The notes below the pieces were generated by a model. It was not told the origin of the DNA and did not search any database. It worked only from the letters and a program-made list of their open reading frames with translations. From CAYWGR01 sp964458015 (GTDB taxonomy: Bacteria > Planctomycetota > Planctomycetia > Pirellulales > Thermoguttaceae): a stretch of 64,000 nt of DNA. Positions 26,177 to 36,282 of this stretch are shown piece by piece. The DNA is taken from NCBI GenBank assembly GCA_964458015.1, contig CAYWGR010000001.1:25871-89870 (forward strand). The letters run 5' to 3'. Numbering within the stretch: the first letter of the stretch is position 1; each line of letters begins with the position of its first letter. The translations under genes were made by a program, and so were the position numbers.

Positions 26177-26516
26177 CGCTGGCGCAGCGGCATTCTTCTC
26201 TGCAATTCAACTGCAATACCACGCCGAGCGCAAGCACGCCCACGTTCTTCTGAGATTTTGTTTCCTGAGCAAAGGCGCGCCGGGGATGTTCTTTACCCAA
26301 ACCTGACTGCACCACCCCCGGCACCCGCCCCATTATATGGGGCGGGGTGCGTGGGTGGGTGGTAAGGCGGTCGCCCACGGGACCGAATTCAAGCCCGTGG
26401 GTGGGTGGAATCGTGTCTTTCAGGACTCAAAATGCGTCGGCGAAACCGCTGGGTGGCCGATGTCCGCACCCGGCAGCCCATCCACAAGGACATCACAACA
26501 ACACAAGGACAAGAAC
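26177..26516 (+). other. 340-base GC-rich spacer with inverted repeat
   Basis: No gene supported. Holds two GTGGGTGGGTGG-type stretches (about 26350 and 26398) and an inverted repeat CCCACGGG (26374-26381) / CCCGTGGG (26394-26401) with a 12-base loop. This could be an operator or mRNA hairpin ahead of the replication gene. The ribosome site AGGAC for the next gene is at the end. Confidence 0.45.
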
Positions 26517-28382
26517 ATGACATGTTTGGACACGGCCCTTCTGCTCAACTCGATGGGCATGGTTCCGGTGCTCATCCCGCCCGGCAAGAAAGCGCCCCAC
26601 GGCAAGGCTTGGCACAAGAAGCGGTATTCGGATGACGAACTCCGCGAACGATTTGACAATAACCCCGAGATGAATCTCGGCGTCTTGCTCGGCCCCGAGT
26701 CCAACGTTGTGGCGATCGACCGGGATTCGCCCGAAGCGGTCGCTGATTTGGCGGAATTGTTCGGCGGTAAGATTCCACCAACGCCCGGCTGGGCATCGAA
26801 ACGAGGCGGTCAGGATACGTTTGCATGGGATGATCGTCTGGCCGCCTTGGGCGTGGCGGTCTTCAAGTGGAAGTCGCTGGAAATCAGGATCGGCGCTGGC
26901 GGCAAAGCCGCTCAATCCGTCGTCCCTCCGTCAACAACGGATGGATTCACCCGCAAATGGACCAAAACCCTCTCGCCGGACTTTCCGCCCGCCAAGCTGC
27001 CGGAATCCGTGATTCAGAAACTCTTGGAGTCGGTGAAGAAGCCCAAGCCGGCGGAAAAGCCCAAGCCGCGTCATCCGGTTGCTGACGATTTCATCCGAAC
27101 CTCCGATTGGAACTTCATCAAGGATCATGGCTGGACGATCAACGGCGACTATGCGACCCGGCCGGGAACGGACAAACCTGTTTCGGCTTCGTTCGTCACC
27201 GCCCAGGACGGCACAAGGCTCTTGCACGTCTTCTCCGTCAATGCCCAGCCGTTCGAGCCGGACTGCAATTACAACGCCTACGATGCCTTTCGATTGTTGA
27301 ATCATAACGGCGACCACGAAGCGGCCTGCAACGCCCTGGTCAAGCTGGGCTTCGGCCGGATGCAGATTCCGCTCATCACGAGCGCTGAACTCGACTCAGG
27401 CAACTACGAGATTACCTACCTGATCGACGACACGCTGGTCAAGGATCAGCCTTGTATTCTGGCTGGCGGAAAGAAATCTGGAAAGACGACTATTGCCATT
27501 GATTTGGCGATTTCGCTTGCCACCTGCAAGCCTTTCCTCGGACGTTTTGAAGTTTCAAAACCGTGCAAAGTCGTTATGCTCAGCGGCGAAAGTGGGTTGG
27601 GCACGATACAGGAAACGGCTCGCCGAATCTGCAAGTCGAAGCGAGTGCAACTTCCGAGCATCACCAGCCTGGATTGGTCTCCGTTCCTACCGACGTTCAC
27701 CGATGCGGTTCACATGGACGCTCTGGAACGAATGCTGCAAGAGATCAAATGCGAAGTTCTGATCCTCGATCCGGCTTATCTGTGTATGCCCGGCGTCGAT
27801 GCCGGCAATCTCTTCGTACAGGGGCAGATGCTTCGGAAGGTGGCCGACATCTGCCAACCTCATGGCGTAACATTGGTGCTGATTCACCACACCCGCAAAC
27901 AGGGCAAGGACAAAAGGAAAGCCGACTACGAGCCGCCCGAGCTTGACGACATGAGTTGGGCGGGTTTCGCGGAGTTTGCGAGGCAATGGATTCTTATCGG
28001 CCGCCGCACACCCTATGAGCCGGGAACCGGACATCACGAACTTTGGCTCTCCATTGGCGGCTCTGCGGGTCACTCCGCGCTCCATGCCGTTGACATCGAC
28101 GAAGGAATCGTTGGCAAGCCGCGTCATTGGGAGGTCAGTCTTCTGACGCCTGCAAACGCACGCGAGAATAAGAAGTCCAACAAGATTCGGGAGCGATTGA
28201 TCGACGCCGCGAAGCAGTTTCCAAACGGCGAAAGCAAAACGGGCCTTTTCAAGACTTCCAAACTGAAATCGGACGCCGCCACGCGAACCGTGTTCGACGC
28301 CCTGGTCAGCGAGGGCGTGCTCGTCCCATGCAAGATCAAAAAGAACTCGCAAGAACAAAATGCCTATCAGTTGGCGTTGTAG
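26517..28382 (+). CDS. Primase-polymerase / RepA-like helicase fusion
   Basis: 621 aa from the ATG at 26517 (AGGA upstream); the frame is open 60 codons earlier, but that part overlaps the repeat-rich spacer. Residues 1-180 are a bifunctional primase-polymerase domain (ALLLNSMGMVPVLIPPGKKA, NVVAIDRDSPEAV with the catalytic DxD near 66, SLEIRIGAGGKAAQSVVPPS). Residues about 300-540 are a RecA/RepA-type ATPase: Walker A GGKKSGKT near 317, LILDPAYLC near 413 and VLIHHTRKQ near 458. The C-terminus looks like a winged helix. Such proteins prime and unwind replication of plasmids and integrative elements. Its presence argues that the region is, or was, self-replicating mobile DNA. Confidence 0.9.
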   Translation: MTCLDTALLLNSMGMVPVLIPPGKKAPHGKAWHKKRYSDDELRERFDNNPEMNLGVLLGPESNVVAIDRDSPEAVADLAELFGGKIPPTPGWASKRGGQDTFAWDDRLAALGVAVFKWKSLEIRIGAGGKAAQSVVPPSTTDGFTRKWTKTLSPDFPPAKLPESVIQKLLESVKKPKPAEKPKPRHPVADDFIRTSDWNFIKDHGWTINGDYATRPGTDKPVSASFVTAQDGTRLLHVFSVNAQPFEPDCNYNAYDAFRLLNHNGDHEAACNALVKLGFGRMQIPLITSAELDSGNYEITYLIDDTLVKDQPCILAGGKKSGKTTIAIDLAISLATCKPFLGRFEVSKPCKVVMLSGESGLGTIQETARRICKSKRVQLPSITSLDWSPFLPTFTDAVHMDALERMLQEIKCEVLILDPAYLCMPGVDAGNLFVQGQMLRKVADICQPHGVTLVLIHHTRKQGKDKRKADYEPPELDDMSWAGFAEFARQWILIGRRTPYEPGTGHHELWLSIGGSAGHSALHAVDIDEGIVGKPRHWEVSLLTPANARENKKSNKIRERLIDAAKQFPNGESKTGLFKTSKLKSDAATRTVFDALVSEGVLVPCKIKKNSQEQNAYQLAL

Positions 28383-28614
28383 CTGAGGCAATGTGCCTCA
28401 AACCGTCGGCCGCCGGTTTCTCGCGGCACGAAAGGAGGAACCCTATTGTGTGTAGCTGACGCCGATAGACTCGCCAAAGAACTGATTTCGTCAATATCGG
28501 CTTGAGTCTTCGCGTCTGATCGTCCGTAAATCGTCCGGCATGTCACCGGACTTCTCCCGTGGCGGCAATCATGCCACATTCTCTAACGCCGCACTCTGCG
28601 GCAGAAAGCATTCT

Positions 28615-28893
28615 ATGACTGCGAGAGAGTCCCTCAAAGCGTTTGAGGAGGCCGCCTATCTCTGCGGCGGCATCTGTCGGCAGCGAATCATGGCCAGCGC
28701 ACGACTGGCCATTGTGGCAGCCCCCAACAACTGGCCTGCCGTGCTCGCAAGCCTGCGTAAATGGCGGCCGGAATTCTTTTCGGAAGAGGCCGCTCACGAA
28801 CGGCAATCACACAACGACCGGAGGCAATCCGCCTCAAACCGCCAGCCGCCGGTTCCTTGCGGCAATAGGAGACTTGAGAAATGCACGATCTGA
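28615..28893 (+). CDS. Small hypothetical protein
   Basis: 92 aa from the ATG at 28615 (MTARESLKAFEEAAYLCGGI). The helical N-terminal 60 residues (RLAIVAAPNNWPAVLASLRK) look protein-like; the C-terminal 30 are Arg/Gln/Asn-rich and low-complexity. No family recognised. It overlaps the next small ORF by 13 bases. Probably element cargo; coding status uncertain. Confidence 0.45.
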   Translation: MTARESLKAFEEAAYLCGGICRQRIMASARLAIVAAPNNWPAVLASLRKWRPEFFSEEAAHERQSHNDRRQSASNRQPPVPCGNRRLEKCTI

Positions 28894-29216
28894 GTTCTAT
28901 GTCTGCGATGAACGAATATCAATGTCCGCTGACGCGAAAGAGTTTTCCGTTCGTTCTGCGCAACTCGGCTTCGAGGAAAGAAGCCCTTGCGCGGCAGAAG
29001 ATACACACCCAAGCCGAGATTCAACGCCTCGAACGCCTGGCCGGACGGGAACTCTCTCTGAGGGAACTATTCCGGGCGGCGGATCAGGAGCGGGCACAGG
29101 CGGCAGTCAAGGAGGTGGAAGCGGCCGAAGCGGCTGCTGCGAAGCCGCAAGAGAAATCGGGAGGCGAGATATTTGGCGACGCGCTGATGAAAACCGCGTT
29201 TCCTCATGCCTGTTGA
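28881..29216 (+). CDS. Small hypothetical protein
   Basis: 111 aa, with GGAGACTTGAGAA before the ATG. The first 20 residues include CPLTRKSFPFVLRN. The rest is an Ala/Glu-rich helix (IQRLERLAGRELSLRELFRA ... AVKEVEAAEAAAAKPQEKSG). No family recognised. Lies in a run of short plus-strand ORFs between the primase-helicase and the recombinase. Confidence 0.5.
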   Translation: MHDLSSMSAMNEYQCPLTRKSFPFVLRNSASRKEALARQKIHTQAEIQRLERLAGRELSLRELFRAADQERAQAAVKEVEAAEAAAAKPQEKSGGEIFGDALMKTAFPHAC

Positions 29217-29255
29217 GTCGAGTCACACTTTCTTTAACCCTACGGAGACTTTCCA

Positions 29256-29573
29256 ATGAATGATGTTTTTGAGAAGACAGTCGAAGCCGCCAAGCAGGCC
29301 GGCGCAACCTATCCCGAGGCCGTGGCCGAATTGATCCGCGACAAATTGTCCGTGGAGAAATCGCTGGCTGGCCAGCAGGTATTTGTCAGAAACGGCCTTT
29401 GCCGTGAGTCGCTCGGCGTGGCGATAGACCGGCTCAAGCAGAGCGAAAAGGCAAAGCCGTTGTTCGGCGACGGCAAGGTGAACGTGCGGCTGCTCGATGT
29501 TGGCGAATACATCGCCATCCGCAAGCACAATCCCGAACTGTTCGGCTTGCGCAAAAAGCGACGGTTCCACTAA
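29256..29573 (+). CDS. Small hypothetical protein
   Basis: 105 aa; CGGAGA lies about 8 bases before the ATG. Sequence MNDVFEKTVEAAKQAGATYP ... VRNGLCRESLGVAIDRLKQS ... KVNVRLLDVGEYIAIRKHNP looks like a compact globular protein with good codon structure. Function unknown. A strong hairpin terminator follows directly (29587-29626), so this is probably the last gene of its transcript. Confidence 0.6.
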   Translation: MNDVFEKTVEAAKQAGATYPEAVAELIRDKLSVEKSLAGQQVFVRNGLCRESLGVAIDRLKQSEKAKPLFGDGKVNVRLLDVGEYIAIRKHNPELFGLRKKRRFH

Positions 29574-29586
29574 TCCTCTCCGTTGA

Positions 29587-29640
29587 CCGCCCCGGCTGCA
29601 ATGCAAAAAGCGTTGCACCGGGGCGGCTTCTTCTCTTCTC
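29587..29640 (+). terminator. Intrinsic terminator
   Basis: Stem CCGCCCCGG (29587-29595) with CCGGGGCGG (29618-29626), extended by an imperfect inner stem, followed by a pyrimidine run CTTCTTCTCTTCTC. It sits 14 bases after the stop at 29573. Confidence 0.75.
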
Positions 29641-29844
29641 TAGCGACTCAACTGTAAACTATGAGTATTCATAACGACAATTTGACAGTTCCACCGGGGG
29701 CACCGCGTTGGATAACGCCTGAACTATTGGCGGATACCCTCCGAGTTTGGCAACCATACTATGATGAAGACTTGACCACGCATGATGCGCTGGCGATAAT
29801 CGAAAATGTCGGGCATCTATACGACACACTACGGAGGCGCAGCC

Positions 29845-31391
<1,547 letters not shown>

Positions 31392-31554
31392 AACGTATCT
31401 TATTATGCTAGCAAATTTTATGCCGCCTGCAAGGCGGGGCGGATGCCGAGAAATCCGATGAAAAGTACGAACAAAGTGGGAATTGCCTCGAAAAAGCAAC
31501 CGGGTTTAGCCCCTCTAATCCCAATCTCCAGTCCCTTTCTCCCTTACCCGCCCC

Positions 31555-31959
31555 TTAATCGCTTGGCTCCCGCTCCTTCAGACGCTCGCCCAGTTCGCCG
31601 GCCTCTAGCACGGTATCCGCATTCTCGTATCCGGGAGTACAGCAGCAAAGGAACCGCAGCACGGTTGTGCCGGTGTTCGTGATCTGATGCGGAGCGCCGG
31701 GCGGAATGGCAATGGCATCGCCGGGCACCACGGTCTCCAACTCGCAACCGATCTGCATCTCGCCCGTCCCTTCCAAAATGTAGTAAATCTCCTCGGTTCG
31801 AATGTGGTGGTGTGCCAAGGAGTGAGTGCCGGGCGGCAGACGTGCTTCGGCCAGCGTTTGGTTGCGGATGCACGAATTGCGATACGCCAAAAGCTCCCGA
31901 ATCTCGGAGCCATCTTTGGTGATGAAGGCCGGAACGCGGTCGAGTTTTTGGATGTCCAC
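31555..31959 (-). CDS. Cupin-domain protein
   Basis: 134 aa. The two cupin motifs are visible: PPGTHSLAHHHIRTEEIYYI then LEGTGEMQIG (three His and a Glu as metal ligands) and GDAIAIPPGAPHQITNTG (second motif with His). Single-domain cupins act as isomerases, dioxygenases or sugar-binding proteins, and the substrate is not evident here. It lies 2 bases after the RsmD gene stop on the same strand, so it is probably co-transcribed with it. First ordinary chromosomal gene beyond the integration junction. Confidence 0.88.
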   Translation of the reverse strand: MDIQKLDRVPAFITKDGSEIRELLAYRNSCIRNQTLAEARLPPGTHSLAHHHIRTEEIYYILEGTGEMQIGCELETVVPGDAIAIPPGAPHQITNTGTTVLRFLCCCTPGYENADTVLEAGELGERLKEREPSD

Positions 31960-31961
31960 GG

Positions 31962-32627
31962 CTACTGCTCCTTGAAATAAATGCCCACCACGGCAGGATC
32001 ATAAGGCCGAACATCCCAGGCCTCAGGTTGGGGTAACGTGTTGAAATCGAATCGAGCATCGGATTCGACAACAAAAACGCTTTCCGGCGGCGCTAATTGA
32101 ATCATCCCGGCGATGAGTTCGAGCATGTCATCCTTGCGGTCAACAAAAAAAGCATAAGGAGGCGAACAAAACACAGCCCAAGCCATGTCGGCCGGAAGAA
32201 TCGATGTGCCGTTGGCCCATGCGGTCGCTTGTTTCTGCCACCAGAGAAACGTATTGCCAGGGATGACTTCGACCTGTTGTTCGATGCCTAGCGTGGCGGC
32301 ATTCTGGCGGATGATGGCGGCCGTGGGGTAATGCTGTTCGACGAGCGTGGCCCGGGCAGCGCCACGGCTTATCGCTTCAAGGGCCAATGCACCTGTGCCT
32401 GCGAAAAGATCCACGACATGCTTGCCTCGGATCAGTGGACCCACCAGATTGAACACGGCTTCGCGTAGCCGGTCTTTCATGGGGCGAGTGCGGATGTCGC
32501 CGCTATATTGAAGCTTCCGGCCACGGAACTGTCCCCCGATGATGCGCAATCCTGCCACGGCAGCGGCCGCATCTTGCGGCTCGGGTCGTGCGGCTGATCT
32601 GTTCGGTTTACGATTCGGTTTGGCCAT
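31962..32627 (-). CDS. rsmD: 16S rRNA (guanine966-N2)-methyltransferase RsmD
   Basis: 221 aa. LRIIGGQFRGRKLQY then TRPMKDRLREAVFNLVGPLI is the RsmD signature, VVDLFAGTGALALEAISRGA is the SAM-binding motif, and CSPPYAFF takes the place of the usual [DN]PPF/Y catalytic motif, with Ser where Asp or Asn is expected. The N-terminal 30 residues are a basic, disordered extension (KPNRKPNRSAARPEPQD). The family methylates G966 of 16S rRNA in the small subunit. It is followed closely by the cupin gene. The altered motif is odd, but the overall match is good. Confidence 0.88.
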   Translation of the reverse strand: MAKPNRKPNRSAARPEPQDAAAAVAGLRIIGGQFRGRKLQYSGDIRTRPMKDRLREAVFNLVGPLIRGKHVVDLFAGTGALALEAISRGAARATLVEQHYPTAAIIRQNAATLGIEQQVEVIPGNTFLWWQKQATAWANGTSILPADMAWAVFCSPPYAFFVDRKDDMLELIAGMIQLAPPESVFVVESDARFDFNTLPQPEAWDVRPYDPAVVGIYFKEQ

Positions 32628-32914
32628 GCGTGCTTACACATTGCTAATGATCCTTTTTTATACGGCTAAAGCAGGCGCGTTTGCAGTCAGCCGAGGATCA
32701 TTGGCAAGATCGGTATAATATAAGGGGATGTGGGTCGGAAGAGATCAGAATTGCTCAATACTGGTGAATATGGTACCGTAAGATAAAAGGCTCCGATAGG
32801 GGCAACAATATAACGTGGAAACCGACGGTTGGGGTTTCCACATCCATCCATCGGTCTTTCCCGCCATGCCTGAACAGATGGGTGAGAACAGCCACATAAA
32901 ACAGTAGGAAATGA

Positions 32915-34066
32915 ATGATGTTTAAGCGTATTTTGTTCTTTTTTGCGTTTTTCGGGATGCTTTCGCCTTGCATGGTTTTTGCAGCCGATGCCCCCGCGCC
33001 CGCCGATAAAGGAGGCTCTAAGGCCGAGGAGTTTCATCGTTACCACAGCGAAATGAACTCGATTTTGGCCGAATTGGCCGGCTTGCAAGTCAAATATCGT
33101 ACGGCCGACGAAGACAAAAAGGCCGAAATACAGCAGCAATGGAAAGAGCTGATCGACAAAGGCGATAAGCTTGAGCCCAAATTGATCGAAGCCGGCGAAA
33201 AGGCCTATGCCGAATCACCCAACAAAGATAATCAGCTTACCGAATGGCTCGTTAAGCTTTTGGCCCACAAAGTTCAGCGAGATGAATACGAGCAGGCGGC
33301 CGAGGTGGGCAAACTGCTGATGGAAAACCAATGTCCCGCGAAAAACGTGCCCAATTTAGCCGGTATTGCCGCCTTTGCGGTTTCCGACTTCGATGCCGCC
33401 GAAAAATACCTCAGCCAGGCCGCTAAAAACGGTTATTATCAATCGGCCAAGCCTGACGACCAATTGGCTATGACCGGGGCGCATTATCTTCAGGTTGTCC
33501 CCGAATATAAAAAGCTTTGGGAAAAAGAGAAGGCCATTCGCGAGCGTGAAAGCCAAGACGACAACTTGCCTCGCGTGGAACTGAAAACGAATAAGGGCAC
33601 CATCGTTATCGAATTGTTCGAGAACCAAGCGCCGAACGCCGTGGCCAACTTCATTTCGCTTGTGCAAAAGGGTTTTTACAACGGTCTGACGTTCCATCGC
33701 GTCCTCCAGGGCTTTATGGCCCAGGGCGGCGATCCGACAGGCAGCGGTTCGGGCGGTCCCGGCTACACCATCGCCTGTGAATGCTATCAACCCAACTACC
33801 GGCATCACTTCCGTGGCACGTTGAGCATGGCCCATGCCGGCCGCGACACGGGCGGGTCGCAATTTTTCCTCACCTTCGTGCCCACACCGCATCTCGACGG
33901 CAAACATACGGCGTTCGGCCGAGTTGTCGAGGGAATGGACGTATTGGCGAAGATCCAACGTCGCGATCCCGGCGAAAAAGATTCGCCCCGGCCTGACAAA
34001 ATCATCGAGGCAAAAGTAATCCGCAAGCGGCCGCACGATTACAAGCCGCAAAAAATGCCGGAATGA
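32915..34066 (+). CDS. Secreted cyclophilin-type peptidyl-prolyl isomerase
   Basis: 383 aa; AGGAA lies before ATGATG (start at 32915 or 32918). A signal peptide is clear (FKRILFFFAFFGMLSPCMVF then AADA). Residues 30-215 are helical and TPR-like, unlike most cyclophilins. Residues about 222-378 are the cyclophilin domain: FENQAPNAVANFISLVQKGF, FHRVLQGFMAQGGDPTGSGS, MAHAGRDTGGSQFFLTF and HLDGKHTAFGRVVEGMDVL, with the catalytic FHR and QF motifs intact. It should catalyse proline isomerisation of exported proteins. Monocistronic as far as can be seen. Confidence 0.93.
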   Translation: MMFKRILFFFAFFGMLSPCMVFAADAPAPADKGGSKAEEFHRYHSEMNSILAELAGLQVKYRTADEDKKAEIQQQWKELIDKGDKLEPKLIEAGEKAYAESPNKDNQLTEWLVKLLAHKVQRDEYEQAAEVGKLLMENQCPAKNVPNLAGIAAFAVSDFDAAEKYLSQAAKNGYYQSAKPDDQLAMTGAHYLQVVPEYKKLWEKEKAIRERESQDDNLPRVELKTNKGTIVIELFENQAPNAVANFISLVQKGFYNGLTFHRVLQGFMAQGGDPTGSGSGGPGYTIACECYQPNYRHHFRGTLSMAHAGRDTGGSQFFLTFVPTPHLDGKHTAFGRVVEGMDVLAKIQRRDPGEKDSPRPDKIIEAKVIRKRPHDYKPQKMPE

Positions 34067-34541
34067 TGAGAGTCTGCCGATCGGCTTTTAACGGTCGCTG
34101 TCGGCTCGCCAACGGTGCCTTGTGATTGATTCTGTGAATCATCTCGTTCCGAAGCTCCGGCTTCGGAACGCTCAGAATGTCACGGCATTGTCTGAGATAC
34201 CACAATGGACCCGTATTATACACGCCAGAGTGTGCTTCTGCTCGCAAGCATTGCTAGCAACGGGCTTCTGTACGGCAGTGTCTCTACATAGCAATAGTAC
34301 ATGGGTTGGCTATATTCCCCATGTAGTGAGAAATGCCACTTAATGGTACACCCTGATAATAATTTACATGCACTCTTAATCGCCGATTTGGCGTAATGTT
34401 GCGCATGTTGGGTGACATGGGAAATTTTCGCCTATGGCTTTCATCTTGACCTGAAGCGGTCAATTCTCGTATTGTATGCCGCCCGAATAGCCTGCGAACC
34501 TGTTTGGATTTTTGGGCAATCGGGCACACTAGGATATTTCG
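34067..34541. other. 475-base intergenic region with REP-like palindrome
   Basis: No gene supported on either strand. It carries the 26-base palindrome at 34145-34170. The end holds the promoter area for the deacetylase gene. Nothing else recognised. Confidence 0.5.
34145..34170. repeat. REP-like palindrome, copy 1
   Basis: CGTTCCGAAGC-TCCG-GCTTCGGAACG, 11-base perfect stem with 4-base loop. Related copies are at 38082-38107 and 61124-61149. Confidence 0.75.
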
Positions 34542-35999
34542 TTGATGATCGACAGTGAACTCCCTCTATTGCCGCTGGTGGCTGACGGCGTCCCTCTGGG
34601 ACTCCTGCAAACGCTTGCGCAGGCGGGAGTGCCAGTCCGGCAGCGAACCTCGGGCGGCGAAGAGGGGCGTTTCGTGCTGTTCGATTCTCGCGGTGGGCTG
34701 ACGCCTTCGCCGGGCTACGGCCAGATCGCCATTGACATCGACCGATTCCGCAAGCCGGACGAACCCGACCCGTTTGAATTGCTGTTGAATGAAGAAACGC
34801 AGCTTCAGCAATGGGACATTGCCGGCTGGATGGTGGCCGAGGATGTGGCCAAGGTGGACCGCCGCGTAGTGCGGCAGCAGATTCTTGATTGGTTGCGCGA
34901 CGAGATCGAGCAGGCCGGGGGCATTTGGCTATGCGTGTCGCCTTATCCATTTCCCTATCGCAGCGCTTTCAATTTACGGATCGACCATACGCAGTTCGAC
35001 GCAGTTTACTTTCATGCCGCACTTAGGGCATTGGAGGATTGCCTGCCTGGGACGAGCCACTTTTTAAGCGGTGAGGCATTTGAATCACATGCGGAGGATT
35101 TGTTGCGGCTGCGCGGTTTGGATGTCGGATCGCAAGGTTATCGCGCCGAAGTATTTGCCACGGAGGAAGAAAACCGGGAAAACGTTCACAAGGGCGTGGA
35201 ATCGCTCAGAGCGGCGGGCCTTGATCCGGTAGGGTTTGCCGCGCCGGGAGGACGTTTTAATCGCAGTTTGCTGCAAGCGTTGGAAGAACTGGGGATTGCC
35301 TTTAGCTCCGAGTTGGGTTTGGCTTACGATGATCTGCCGTTCTTTCCCAGCGACAGCCTGGTACTGCAAGTGCCGGTGCATCCGATTAGTTTAAACTCAT
35401 TTCCGGGGATGGTCCGTTCTGAGGAACCGTTGCCGGCGGCAGATGTGCATCAAGCGGTTAGGGCGGGCGTCGATTATTTCCGCGATTTGGCGCGACGCAA
35501 GTATCATGCGGGCGAACCGGTTTTTTTCCGCGGCCAAAGCGGCAGCGATTTCCTGTGTTATCCGCAACTGTTGCGGGCTGTCCTCGATACGGCCGACTCG
35601 TTCGGTGCGATCTGGAAGACAACCCTTCGTGAGTTCGCCGATTGGTGGCGAGCCAGGGCAGGAGTACGCATTCGTGTGATGCGTGAAGACGATCACTATC
35701 GCGTCGAATCCGACGGCCATCCGCCGGAGTTTCATGTAAGCATCGATTACTGGCGCGGCCGACATGTGGCTCGAATCAGACTCAAGGGACATGAATTACA
35801 GTTTACGCCTTCGGCCTTGGCCTATGAAAATCGCTCGGCGCCGCCGCTTGTGCATCCGGTGCGGGTGGATCAGCCCGAAGGCTTGCGCGGTTTCGTGCGC
35901 CGATGGGTCGAAGGCGGCAAGGATTCCGTAGTCGATGAATCATCGCCCGACTCGTGGCGCGATTGGGCCAAGCGAGCCTTGCGGCATTTACGCAGTTGA
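34542..35999 (+). CDS. Polysaccharide-deacetylase-like protein
   Basis: 485 aa from ATGATG at 34542. The central region (about 140-330) has the NodB-type order: FNLRIDHTQFDAVYFHAALR with an early Asp and His, TSHFLSGEAFESHAEDLLRL, GVESLRAAGLDPVGFAAPGG and LELGIAFSSELGLAYDDLPF-like strands, ending LQVPVHPISLNSF. The classical first Asp-Asp pair is reduced to RIDH. The rest of the protein is not recognised. Members remove acetyl groups from N-acetyl sugars. A small membrane protein and a polytopic membrane protein follow, and an HpnK-type deacetylase gene is nearby, so envelope carbohydrate metabolism is plausible. Confidence 0.65.
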   Translation: MMIDSELPLLPLVADGVPLGLLQTLAQAGVPVRQRTSGGEEGRFVLFDSRGGLTPSPGYGQIAIDIDRFRKPDEPDPFELLLNEETQLQQWDIAGWMVAEDVAKVDRRVVRQQILDWLRDEIEQAGGIWLCVSPYPFPYRSAFNLRIDHTQFDAVYFHAALRALEDCLPGTSHFLSGEAFESHAEDLLRLRGLDVGSQGYRAEVFATEEENRENVHKGVESLRAAGLDPVGFAAPGGRFNRSLLQALEELGIAFSSELGLAYDDLPFFPSDSLVLQVPVHPISLNSFPGMVRSEEPLPAADVHQAVRAGVDYFRDLARRKYHAGEPVFFRGQSGSDFLCYPQLLRAVLDTADSFGAIWKTTLREFADWWRARAGVRIRVMREDDHYRVESDGHPPEFHVSIDYWRGRHVARIRLKGHELQFTPSALAYENRSAPPLVHPVRVDQPEGLRGFVRRWVEGGKDSVVDESSPDSWRDWAKRALRHLRS

Positions 36000-36021
36000 A
36001 ATCCAGCCTTTGCAAAACATC

Positions 36022-36228
36022 ATGGTCGCATTCGTTCAGCCGCCGAAACAAATCCCCCGCTCGCCGCATCTGCGGCACGTTCATCAGGTATTGGCCACGG
36101 CATTGCTGCCGTCCGAAGAAGTTCCATCGAAAAACAAGATCGCTGCTTGGAAGGCGTGGTCTTTTGCCGGTTGGGTCACGATCGTGGCCTTGTGGGGCAT
36201 CGGCCGTGCGATTTTGGCGATGTTTTAA
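36022..36228 (+). CDS. Small single-pass membrane protein
   Basis: 68 aa from the ATG at 36022, 22 bases after the deacetylase stop. Residues 1-40 are proline- and basic-rich (PPKQIPRSPHLRHVHQVLAT). Residues about 46-67 (WSFAGWVTIVALWGIGRAIL) form one membrane segment. No family recognised. It lies between two envelope-type genes on the same strand and may be co-transcribed with them. Confidence 0.55.
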   Translation: MVAFVQPPKQIPRSPHLRHVHQVLATALLPSEEVPSKNKIAAWKAWSFAGWVTIVALWGIGRAILAMF

Positions 36229-36282
36229 CCATGATGCATTGTTCTTCCGGAAAAGAGAAGACGCTTTCCTAGATGACATCTT

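Noticed and set aside
32628..32914. Intergenic region before the cyclophilin gene as an RNA gene
   Set aside because: No strong hairpin with a T-run or known RNA pattern could be seen.
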